Assembly: GCA_023436515.1 (NCBI GenBank)
Contig: JAEZIV010000467.1
Location: 1-5,426 of the forward strand
DNA: 5,426 nucleotides
Reading direction: 5' to 3'
Origin: Bacillota bacterium
GTDB lineage: Bacteria > Bacillota > Clostridia > Acetivibrionales > DSM-1351
Position 1 is the first letter of the stretch; the number at the start of each line of letters is the position of its first letter. The position numbers and the translations under genes are program-made. Under the pieces are notes generated by a model that saw only the letters and a program-made list of their open reading frames with translations, was not told where the DNA came from and made no database searches. This document shows positions 1-5,426 of the stretch, piece by piece.

Positions 1-926
1 GACTTATCTACACCATTATTTTATTACTTTTTGTGGTAACCATTAATTTCTTTTTGCCAAGAGTAGTTCCTGGTGATCCTGCACAGCGTTTTTACATGGA
101 TCCCAGGCTTTCTGAAGAATCAAAGCTGGAAATCAAGAAGCAGTTTGGACTGGATAAGCCTATCCATCAGCAATATGTACTTTATTTGGGTAAACTTTTG
201 AAGGGTGATCTGGGAGTATCCTTCCAATATAACAGACCTGTTGTTCAGGTAATTGCCTCCAAAATTCCATGGACTCTTTTTCTCACGGGTACAGCAACGC
301 TTATTGCGTTGCTGCTCGGGATAATATACGGGTTGTATGCGGGCTGGAAGCGAGGAGGGCTTGCAGAGAAGTCCCTTCTCTTTCTTTCAATGATTGCTAA
401 TGCAATTCCATCCTTTTGGATAGCTTTGCTGCTTATTTTGCTTTTTGCATACTCACTGAATCTGCTCCCATCACAATTTACTACTATTGACCCCTCTTCC
501 CTGTCCAGTATAATAAGGCACTCCGCTCTCCCCATCTTTACACTGGTTGCCTTTGAAACCATCGGCTATGGTGTTCTGGTCAGAAACAGTATGGTTGATA
601 TTGCCGGCGAAGACTACATTCGGACTGCCAATGCAAAAGGCTTGCCCGGCCGGACAGTTTTATTCCGGCATGCTTTCAGAAATGCATCTCTTCCCCTTGT
701 TACATCCATTGGCCTCAACCTGGCCGGGTTAATCGGAGGGACCGTTGTGATTGAGAGGGTCTTTTCATGGGATGGAATGGGGCTGCTGCTGCTTGAAGCA
801 TCCGGAAGCTTTGATTACCCACTTATGCAGGGCATAATGCTTATTACCGCATTTATCACAATTTTAGCGAACTTTTTAACGGATATTGTTTATTCAAAGC
901 TTGATCCAAGGATTCAATTTAGATAG
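1..926 (+). CDS. Dpp/Opp-family ABC transporter permease, DppB-like (5' end outside window)
   Basis: This is one of the two membrane subunits of a peptide/nickel-type ABC importer. The frame is open from base 3 to the stop at 924-926, giving about 307 visible residues, close to the usual 305-340, so only the first few residues are missing. A GTG at 33 is not taken as the start, because the codons before it (LIYTIILLLF) belong to the first transmembrane helix. Visible hallmarks are FFLPRVVPGDPA just after that helix, the GLDKPIHQQY and GDLGVSF segments, several later hydrophobic helices, and the permease EAA-type cytoplasmic loop (E-D-Y-I-R-T-A-N-A-K-G) from 609, which contacts the ATPases. 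The chain ends with the family-typical LDPRI. Substrate could be di- or oligopeptides, nickel chelates or related small solutes, and nothing here decides between them. The next permease follows after 11 bp. GC content in the middle of this gene is higher than in its neighbour. Confidence 0.93.
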   Translation, partial: LIYTIILLLFVVTINFFLPRVVPGDPAQRFYMDPRLSEESKLEIKKQFGLDKPIHQQYVLYLGKLLKGDLGVSFQYNRPVVQVIASKIPWTLFLTGTATLIALLLGIIYGLYAGWKRGGLAEKSLLFLSMIANAIPSFWIALLLILLFAYSLNLLPSQFTTIDPSSLSSIIRHSALPIFTLVAFETIGYGVLVRNSMVDIAGEDYIRTANAKGLPGRTVLFRHAFRNASLPLVTSIGLNLAGLIGGTVVIERVFSWDGMGLLLLEASGSFDYPLMQGIMLITAFITILANFLTDIVYSKLDPRIQFR

Positions 927-932
927 GAGGTG
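924..932 (+). promoter_or_regulatory. Ribosome binding site that fixes a TTG start
   Basis: TAGGAGGTG overlaps the stop codon of the upstream permease and sits 5 bases before the TTG at 938. It is a near-perfect anti-16S match and is the main reason for accepting the non-ATG start. The overlap with the upstream stop also suggests coupled translation of the two permeases. Confidence 0.85.
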
Positions 933-937
933 TTTAT

Positions 938-1855
938 TTGGTTATCAAAAAGCTTTTGCTTCATCCAAGAGGTAGGATAGGTTTATTTATCGTCGCATCA
1001 ATTATTTTGATTGCACTATTGGCTCCGGTTATTGCCAAATATGATCCCTATGATATCTTACATAGAGACAAAGTAAAACAGCCTCCAAGCATAACACACA
1101 TTTTAGGTACAGATGCAAGCGGTGGTGATATTTTCAGTAAAGTGATCTATGGCGCCAGAGTTTCGTTAACTATTGGATTATTGACCGGTATAAGTACAAC
1201 ATTATTAGGTGCACTCCTTGGAATTTTAGCCGGATATATTGGTGGTGCGGTGGATTTTATTATTATGCGGCTGGCTGATGTTTTGCTTGTAATACCAACC
1301 TTGCCATTAATGATATTACTTGCTGCTTATTTTTCACCAAGGTTTTATATGATTATCATCATTTTTACCCTGTTTGGCTGGACCGGAATTTCGAGAACTA
1401 TTCGATCAAGAGTTCTAAGCTTAAAGTCTCAAAACTACATATTAGCAGCAAAGCAATTTGGAGCCAAAAGCTCATACATTATTTTTAAACACATTTTCCC
1501 TGCAATATCACCCTTGTTGATCATTAGCGGAGTTTTATCCTCCGCAGGCGTTATGCTGGCAGAGGCTGGGCTCAGCTTTATAGGCTTTGGTGACCCTCAG
1601 GCCATTAGCTGGGGAAAAATGCTGAATGAAGCCCAGCAAAATCATGGACTTTTGTTTAGGGCCTGGTGGTGGATCATTCCTCCAGGGTTGTCCATATTTA
1701 TTACAGTCATTGGCTTTATGCAGATTGGGTATGCATTAGAAGAGATATTCAACCCTAAAATCTATAAAGACAGACTCTCAAGAAAGCTATTTAAGAAATT
1801 TGTTAAAAATGAAAAGAAAAATAGAAGAGTACAGGTTGGTGTTAACAATGTCTGA
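938..1855 (+). CDS. Dpp/Opp-family ABC transporter permease, DppC-like
   Basis: This is the second membrane subunit (305 residues), expected to pair with the upstream permease. The TTG start is chosen for its AGGAGGTG site 5 bases away and because residues 1-35 match the usual N-terminal part: a short basic stretch (HPRGRIG), the first helix at about 13-33, then a short extracytoplasmic segment. The family signature ILGTDASGGDIFSKVIYGAR lies at about 55-74. The EAA-type loop (Q-N-Y-I-L-A-A-K-Q-F-G) starts near residue 165, and GLSFIGFGDPQAISWG follows at about 211-226. AWWWIIPPG (242-250) and the last helix, ending near EEIFNPK, complete the fold. Members normally end within a few residues of this point. 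Here about 30 further residues, very rich in Lys/Arg (about 275-298), run on to the stop. The gene overlaps the start of the next ATPase by 8 bp. Confidence 0.95.
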   Translation: MVIKKLLLHPRGRIGLFIVASIILIALLAPVIAKYDPYDILHRDKVKQPPSITHILGTDASGGDIFSKVIYGARVSLTIGLLTGISTTLLGALLGILAGYIGGAVDFIIMRLADVLLVIPTLPLMILLAAYFSPRFYMIIIIFTLFGWTGISRTIRSRVLSLKSQNYILAAKQFGAKSSYIIFKHIFPAISPLLIISGVLSSAGVMLAEAGLSFIGFGDPQAISWGKMLNEAQQNHGLLFRAWWWIIPPGLSIFITVIGFMQIGYALEEIFNPKIYKDRLSRKLFKKFVKNEKKNRRVQVGVNNV

Positions 1856-2825
1856 TAAACTACTGGAAATTAAGAATCTGGATGTATCCTTTGTAATCGA
1901 CGGACAATTTGTCAATGTTGTTAATAAACTGAATATTCATTTAGGCAAGGGAGAAACAGTCGGGCTTGTTGGAGAATCCGGCTGCGGTAAAAGTGTGACT
2001 TCCTTGGCTGCAATGGGATTAATAAAATCTCCACCGGGGCATGTAAAAGCGGAAGCCATCGAGTTTGAAGGTGCTGATCTTTTGAAGTTAAGCGAAAAGC
2101 AAATGGTCGAAGCACGGGGAAACAGGATTTCTATGATCTTTCAGGACCCATTAACAGCGCTGAATCCTGTATTCAGCATAGGGTATCAAATAGCCGAGGT
2201 GCTGATAACCCATAAGGGACTTAAGAAAAAGCAGGCTATGGAAGAAGCCATCAGGCTAATGGAAAGTGTAGGGATTCCTGATGCGAAAAGAAGAAGCACC
2301 GAATACCCCCATCAATTGTCCGGGGGACTGAGACAGAGAATTATGATTGCCATGGCCATTGCATGTTCACCTTCCCTTTTGATTGCAGATGAACCTACAA
2401 CTGCCTTGGATGTTACCATACAGGCACAGGTGTTGGATTTATTGAAGAAAAAGCAGCAGGAAAATGGAATGGCAATTCTTCTAATCACCCATGATTTGGG
2501 CGTAATATCCAAAATGGCCGATCGAGTTTACGTTATGTATGCCGGAGAAGTCGTAGAATGTTCACCGGTTAGTGATCTATTCCGACATCCGTTACATCCG
2601 TATACACAAGGTCTTATAAAGGCAATGCCTGAAAACAAAAAAAGAAATGATGAGCTGTATCAGATTCCAGGAAATGTACCAAACCCTGCAAACCGGCCCG
2701 ATGGATGCTTATTTCATCCCCGCTGCCCTTTTGCAAAGGATAACTGCAGAAGCCATCCAGCAGAGCTGACTGAAATTGATAACCGTTGGGTACGTTGCCA
2801 TAAATACAGGGGTGAGACGAAATGA
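1848..2825 (+). CDS. Dpp/Opp-family ABC transporter ATP-binding protein, DppD-like
   Basis: This is the first of two ATPase subunits that power the importer at the inner face of the membrane. The start is the ATG at 1848 (MSDKLLEIKNLDVSF), giving 325 residues; an in-frame TTG at 1800 would only add residues encoded within the upstream permease. The nucleotide-binding motifs are complete: Walker A GESGCGKS (42-49), Q-loop FQDP with Gln99, signature LSGG (157-160, in LSGGLRQR), Walker B LLIADE (177-182) with catalytic Glu182, D-loop TALD and switch His215 (ITHDLG). The C-terminal oligopeptide-transporter extension follows (HPLHPYTQGL, then a P-x-N-P-A-N-R-P-x-G-C segment). It has four cysteines at 287, 293, 300 and 317, spaced as in relatives reported to bind an iron-sulfur cluster. 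The only upstream ribosome-site-like sequence is weak (AGGTTGGTG), so translation probably depends on coupling through the 8 bp overlap. Confidence 0.96.
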   Translation: MSDKLLEIKNLDVSFVIDGQFVNVVNKLNIHLGKGETVGLVGESGCGKSVTSLAAMGLIKSPPGHVKAEAIEFEGADLLKLSEKQMVEARGNRISMIFQDPLTALNPVFSIGYQIAEVLITHKGLKKKQAMEEAIRLMESVGIPDAKRRSTEYPHQLSGGLRQRIMIAMAIACSPSLLIADEPTTALDVTIQAQVLDLLKKKQQENGMAILLITHDLGVISKMADRVYVMYAGEVVECSPVSDLFRHPLHPYTQGLIKAMPENKKRNDELYQIPGNVPNPANRPDGCLFHPRCPFAKDNCRSHPAELTEIDNRWVRCHKYRGETK

Positions 2826-3793
2826 AAAATAAAGAGGTTGTTATAAGAGCAGAAAATATTTCAATGGAATACCCTATTATAGGCGGGATAATCAGTCGTC
2901 CTGTTGCTCATTTATCCGCTGTAAAGGATCTGTCTTTAGAAGTTTATAGAGGTGAAATCCTTGGTCTTGTTGGAGAATCCGGGTGTGGAAAAACAACCCT
3001 CTCCTCTATTCTTTTGGGTATACAGAAGCCCACTTCCGGAAGTATCTTCTTTCATGGAAAGGATATCAGTAAAATTCGTGGCAGAGAGCTTCGAAATATG
3101 AGAAAGAACATGCAGATGATCTATCAGGATCCTTATTCGTCATTAAGTCCAAGAATGACTGTAGAGGAACTGATTGCTGAGCCTTTACTTGTCCAGAAAA
3201 TTTGCAACAAGAAAGAGGCCTACCGACGGGTTCAGCATTTACTGGATGTTGTCGGTTTGGATTCATCCGATGCAAAAAGATATGCTTCAGATTTTAGCGG
3301 AGGTCAGCGTCAAAGAATTGGTATTGCCCGGGCTCTTGTATTAAAACCCGACTTTGTTGTGTGTGATGAGCCGGTATCGGCGCTGGATGTCTCTATCCAT
3401 GCTCAAATTATTAATTTGCTTATGATGCTCCAAAGAGAGTTAAATTTAACTTATATATTTATCTCTCACAATTTAGGAGCCGTAAGACATGTAAGCACGA
3501 GAACCGCTGTGATGTATCTCGGTACAATTGCTGAAATCGCCGAAACGGAAAGTATTTTTGAAACACCTTTACATCCCTACACAAAGGCCTTGCTTTCAGC
3601 CATTCCCCAATTAAACCCTGACAGTGAGTCAGAGCAGATAATTTTAACCGGAGATGTACCAAGTCCGATAAATCCTCCCTCGGGATGTAGATTCAGAACG
3701 CGCTGTCCGAATTGCTTGAATAAATGCATTCAGCTCACACCTGAATTGAAGGAGGTATCACCCGGACACCAGGTGGCATGTCATTTATATTAA
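2822..3793 (+). CDS. Dpp/Opp-family ABC transporter ATP-binding protein, DppF-like
   Basis: This is the second ATPase subunit (323 residues), expected to form a heterodimer with the preceding one. The ATG overlaps the upstream TGA (ATGA) and has AGGGGTGA at 2808-2815, six bases before it. Motifs are complete: Walker A GESGCGKT (51-58), Q-loop IYQDP with Gln102 followed by YSSLSPRM, signature FSGGQRQR (158-165), Walker B FVVCDE (178-183), D-loop SALD and switch His216 (ISHNLG). SPRM after the Q-loop and FSGGQ are typical of the F-type rather than the D-type subunit. The C-terminal extension (HPYTKALLSAIP, then DVPSPINPPSGCRF) carries cysteines at 289, 295, 302 and 320, plus an extra one at 298 that makes a CxxC pair. 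The chain stops three residues after the last cysteine. No GC-rich terminator is seen after the stop. Confidence 0.96.
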   Translation: MKNKEVVIRAENISMEYPIIGGIISRPVAHLSAVKDLSLEVYRGEILGLVGESGCGKTTLSSILLGIQKPTSGSIFFHGKDISKIRGRELRNMRKNMQMIYQDPYSSLSPRMTVEELIAEPLLVQKICNKKEAYRRVQHLLDVVGLDSSDAKRYASDFSGGQRQRIGIARALVLKPDFVVCDEPVSALDVSIHAQIINLLMMLQRELNLTYIFISHNLGAVRHVSTRTAVMYLGTIAEIAETESIFETPLHPYTKALLSAIPQLNPDSESEQIILTGDVPSPINPPSGCRFRTRCPNCLNKCIQLTPELKEVSPGHQVACHLY

Positions 3794-3823
3794 ATATATT
3801 TTTTAAACTGATTTAATTTTAGA

Positions 3824-3830
3824 GAAAGGA
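3824..3830 (+). promoter_or_regulatory. Ribosome binding site deciding the lipoprotein start
   Basis: GAAAGGA ends 8 bases before the ATG at 3839, which is normal spacing. An earlier in-frame ATG at 3830 overlaps this site and has no room for its own, so the later ATG is preferred. That choice also places the Lys-Lys of the signal peptide directly after Met. Confidence 0.7.
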
Positions 3831-3838
3831 TGTTGTAT

Positions 3839-4777
3839 ATGAAAAAGTATAAAATATTTTTAAGCAGCTTATTAATTCTGGCGGCTCTGTCAACGCTAAT
3901 GGGCTGCTCTCAGTCAGCAAAAGAACAAGCTGCCTCCTCCCAGAGCACAGCACAAGCTTCAGCACAGCAAGCTGTCGAAACTAAAGCTGAGGCACAGGTT
4001 ACCTCATCCACCAAAGCACAGGCTGTTGAATCCGCAGAAGTATCTCAGCCCGCGGAAACCAGCGATACTGCCAAGGCTGCCGAAAGTACAGCAGCAGCAG
4101 GCAAATCCGATGAAACAAAGGCTAAACAGGAAGAATCTCCAAAATCGCAGCCAGCCTCAATAAAGCTTAACTATAGCTTAAATGCCTTAAAGGAATTGAC
4201 AAACCTATCCTTTACCGTTGAAAGCTATTATGATGGAACAGGTAATTTTGAGGAGTACCAGGTTATCAGAACAAAAAACAAAATCAAGATTAAGATCAAT
4301 GGAGATCCGGACGTTTTAGGAACCGTGCAATATCTGGTGCCCAGCGTTAAGGAAGACGGGAATACATACAGCCACTTAAAATTCTATTATTCCAGACCTG
4401 GCGCTGATACCGGATATGATGGCTCTGATCTGAAAGATCCCTATGAAATCTGGAAGAAAAAAGATGCAACAAAGCTATTAAATAGTGACAAATTGAAAAA
4501 AATAGGTTCCGACAGCATTGATGGAAATCCGGTAGATATTTATGAAATCGCTGAGGCTGATAAAACATACAAGATCTATTACAACGAAAAGTATAAAGTA
4601 TGGCTAAGCTACGAGGTCTATATAAATGATACCCTTGACGAAAAGTGGACGATAAAGAATTTTACTGTGGGCAAGGTAACAGATGAGGATGCCGACTTTT
4701 TGACAAAGCTGCCCGGTCAGCCTGATAAGGAAGGATATGCGCTTATCAATATTTCGGAAATGATCTCCAAGAAATAG
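3839..4777 (+). CDS. Lipoprotein with disordered linker and LolA/LppX-like C-terminal domain
   Basis: A predicted membrane-anchored lipoprotein of 312 residues, of unknown function. The signal peptide is clear: MKKYK, a hydrophobic core at about 6-19 and lipobox LMGC (20-23), so lipid would be attached to Cys23. Residues 24 to about 107 are low-complexity Ala/Gln/Ser/Glu/Thr/Lys, probably a flexible spacer through the cell wall; a short motif recurs in it (QAVET at 44, QAVES at 61). The rest (about 108-312) is a soluble domain rich in short beta-like stretches. Examples are LSFTVESYYDG, a basic IKIKI strand, YKIYYNEKYKVWLSYEVYIN (244-263) and a closing FTVGKVTDEDADF. This alternating pattern recalls LolA/LppX-type lipid-handling or sigma-regulatory folds, but that is a visual inference. 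There is no solute-binding-protein signature and the length is too short for that role. It follows the ATPase gene by 45 bp with no obvious promoter or terminator between, so cotranscription is plausible. Two TAG stops stand in tandem (4775-4780). Confidence 0.85.
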   Translation: MKKYKIFLSSLLILAALSTLMGCSQSAKEQAASSQSTAQASAQQAVETKAEAQVTSSTKAQAVESAEVSQPAETSDTAKAAESTAAAGKSDETKAKQEESPKSQPASIKLNYSLNALKELTNLSFTVESYYDGTGNFEEYQVIRTKNKIKIKINGDPDVLGTVQYLVPSVKEDGNTYSHLKFYYSRPGADTGYDGSDLKDPYEIWKKKDATKLLNSDKLKKIGSDSIDGNPVDIYEIAEADKTYKIYYNEKYKVWLSYEVYINDTLDEKWTIKNFTVGKVTDEDADFLTKLPGQPDKEGYALINISEMISKK

Positions 4778-4846
4778 TAGTATAGAGATTTCAAATTTTG
4801 TCAACTGAAATAAATCATTGTCTCGTCGTTATAGGAAAAGTGCGGT

Positions 4847-4879
4847 TTTGCATACATTCATACCAGGGTTGTATGCAAA
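4847..4879. repeat. Perfect 10-bp inverted repeat, possible weak terminator or operator
   Basis: TTTGCATACA (4847-4856) and TGTATGCAAA (4870-4879) are exact reverse complements separated by 13 bases. The sequence lies about 70 bases after the lipoprotein stop and is followed, after a short CTG, by TATTTTT (4883-4889). As RNA it could form a 10-bp hairpin, but the stem is AT-rich and the U-run is displaced, so it would be a weak terminator at best. As DNA the symmetric arms could be a binding site for a dimeric regulator or a relic of a mobile element end. The repeat itself is certain; its role is not. Confidence 0.6.
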
Positions 4880-5085
4880 CTGTATTTTTCAGCGAGGGTT
4901 GGAATGGTCACTCGATCAACCACTTAATGCTGGAGCTAGGTTTTTTGGAGTTCTCAAGCACTAAGCAGCTATTAAGTCTCTTTAAAAGACAGATGAAACA
5001 GGCGTTCACCTTCCGGGTCAGTAATGGTGATACATATCTGTGTAAGGCGTTGGGAAGGATAGTAAAAAGCCAAATAAAAGGTTAA
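4873..5085 (+). CDS. Doubtful small open frame (about 70 residues), unrecognised
   Basis: An ATG at 4873 opens a 70-residue frame (MQTVFFSEGWNGHSINHLML and onwards) to the stop at 5083-5085. The same frame is open upstream to a TTG at 4798 that lacks a ribosome site. The only possible site for the ATG is AGGG at 4865-4868, closer than usual. The ATG also lies inside the right arm of the inverted repeat. The product is basic near its end (LCKALGRIVKSQIKG) and matches no family I recognise. The opposite strand is also largely open here apart from a few stops, as is often seen over decayed insertion sequences. Most likely it is not a real gene. Confidence 0.15.
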   Translation: MQTVFFSEGWNGHSINHLMLELGFLEFSSTKQLLSLFKRQMKQAFTFRVSNGDTYLCKALGRIVKSQIKG

Positions 5086-5212
5086 TATCTACATCAGAAG
5101 ACAATAGCTGGATTTGCATAATAAAGCTTTATCAATCATTTGCCTTAAGCCTTACTAATCAATATGTAACTGCAAAAGGTGGGACCCATCAAACACTGTA
5201 AATACTGGAACT

Positions 5213-5250
5213 TGGTCCATAAAAATGGCATAAAAATGGTCCATAAAAAT
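5213..5250. repeat. Short tandem repeat upstream of the tRNA promoter
   Basis: TGGTCCATAAAAAT occurs exactly at 5213-5226 and again at 5237-5250. Between them is a shorter version, GGCATAAAAAT (5227-5237), that lacks two bases. This makes three units in a row ending 23 bases before the -35 box of the tRNA promoter. It could be a slippage product or an AT-rich upstream element. Confidence 0.8.
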
Positions 5251-5273
5251 ATTCCCACTAGTGTGTTTTTGTG

Positions 5274-5302
5274 TTGACAAGTACTAAGGTCTAATGTAAA
5301 AT
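5274..5302 (+). promoter_or_regulatory. Strong vegetative promoter for tRNA-Ser
   Basis: A consensus -35 TTGACA (5274-5279), a 17-base spacer and -10 TAAAAT (5297-5302) form a near-ideal housekeeping sigma promoter. Transcription should begin near 5308-5310, giving a leader of about 30 bases before the tRNA. The AT-rich stretch just upstream could help polymerase binding. Confidence 0.85.
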
Positions 5303-5309
5303 ATAAAAG

Positions 5310-5322
5310 CGGCTTAAGGCCG
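5310..5322 (+). other. Small hairpin in the pre-tRNA leader
   Basis: CGGC (5310-5313) and GCCG (5319-5322) can pair around a TTAAG loop at the predicted 5' end of the tRNA precursor, 16 bases before the mature tRNA. It may protect the 5' end or be incidental; no U-run follows, so it is not a terminator. Confidence 0.35.
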
Positions 5323-5338
5323 AACTGAATATTTATAT

Positions 5339-5426
5339 GGAGAGATGGCTGAGCTGGTCTAAGGCGCACGACTGGAAATCGTGTGAGGTTTAACCGCCTC
5401 CGAGAGTTCGAATCTCTCTCTCTCCG
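5339..5426 (+). tRNA. tRNA-Ser (anticodon GGA)
   Basis: An 88-base serine tRNA that folds fully. The acceptor stem is GGAGAGA (5339-5345) with TCTCTCC (5419-5425) and discriminator G at 5426. The D arm uses GCT (5348-5350) and GGC (5363-5365) with GG in the loop. The anticodon stem CACGA/TCGTG (5367-5371, 5379-5383) encloses loop CTGGAAA, with anticodon GGA at 5374-5376, reading UCC and UCU. A long variable arm with a GAGG/CCTC stem (5385-5388, 5397-5400) is the class II feature expected for serine. The T arm is GAGAG/CTCTC (5402-5406, 5414-5418) around TTCGAAT. The window ends at the discriminator base, so whether CCA is encoded cannot be seen. Confidence 0.97.

Larger units (their letters stand above)
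4778..5273. other. About 500 bp with no convincing gene
   Basis: Between the lipoprotein and the tRNA promoter I find no gene with a good ribosome site and recognisable product on either strand. The stretch contains the inverted repeat at 4847-4879, a doubtful open frame ending at 5085, a 12-bp AT-rich palindrome (ATAAAGCTTTAT, 5121-5132) and a short tandem repeat at 5213-5250. It may be plain intergenic DNA or the remains of a decayed insertion. Confidence 0.6.

Noticed and set aside
1800..1847. Earlier TTG start that would lengthen the DppD-like ATPase by 16 residues.
   Set aside because: The extra residues are encoded within the DppC tail and do not resemble the family N-terminus; the ATG at 1848 begins the normal N-terminal beta strand.
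4778..4804. Possible minus-strand promoter: TTGACA on the reverse strand (4804-4799) facing into the lipoprotein gene.
   Set aside because: The nearest good -10 (TATACT) is only about 14 bases away, too short a spacing, and no minus-strand gene follows.
5121..5132. ATAAAGCTTTAT palindrome.
   Set aside because: A 12-bp AT-rich palindrome without a loop, U-run or neighbouring copy is compatible with chance in AT-rich DNA.
5174..5190. T-box-like core: GGTGGGACC matches the conserved GGTGGNACC of T-box leaders.
   Set aside because: The flanks do not fit (CATC instead of the usual GCG), no terminator with a U-run follows, no stem I with specifier loop is visible upstream, and the next gene is a tRNA rather than an aminoacyl-tRNA synthetase or amino acid gene. 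Only a chance match or a decayed remnant remains.
5145..5369. Minus-strand open frame of 74 codons.
   Set aside because: It runs through the tRNA-Ser gene and its promoter, so it is a shadow frame.
5339..5426. tRNA-Ser as an integration site for a mobile element.
   Set aside because: tRNA 3' ends are common attachment sites, but the window stops at the last tRNA base. No integrase gene or duplicated tRNA end is visible, so there is no support.

Overview
The window looks like chromosomal DNA of a low-to-moderate GC Bacillota, most likely a clostridial-type anaerobe. This is inferred from strong AGGAGG-type ribosome binding sites, a TTG start behind a near-perfect Shine-Dalgarno, a Gram-positive style lipoprotein with a long Ala/Gln/Ser/Glu linker, and a classical TTGACA-17-TAAAAT promoter. 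No marker gene fixes the genus.

Positions 1-3793 carry four tightly packed plus-strand genes of a peptide/nickel-type (Dpp/Opp/Nik family) ABC importer. They are a DppB-like permease cut by the left edge (1-926), a DppC-like permease (938-1855), a DppD-like ATPase (1848-2825) and a DppF-like ATPase (2822-3793). The gaps are 11 bp, an 8 bp overlap and a 4 bp ATGA overlap, so one transcript with translational coupling is very likely. The two permeases would form the membrane channel and the two ATPases the heterodimeric motor. The extracellular substrate-binding lipoprotein that such importers need is not in the window and may lie upstream. The transported substrate cannot be told from these subunits.

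Forty-five bases after the last ATPase lies a 312-residue lipoprotein (3839-4777). It has a clear lipobox, a disordered linker of about 85 residues and a C-terminal domain that resembles LolA/LppX-like beta folds. It is not a solute-binding protein of the family that normally serves these importers. It may be an accessory envelope protein cotranscribed with the transporter or an independent gene.

From 4778 to 5273 there is no convincing gene. The stretch holds a perfect 10-bp-arm inverted repeat (4847-4879), an open frame of doubtful coding value (4873-5085) and a short tandem repeat (5213-5250). A strong promoter (5274-5302) then drives a complete tRNA-Ser(GGA) at 5339-5426, whose discriminator base is the last base of the window.

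I do not see an obviously new biological system here. The items most worth checking are the lipoprotein next to the transporter, the cysteine-rich tails of both ATPases, the inverted repeat and the tandem repeat.
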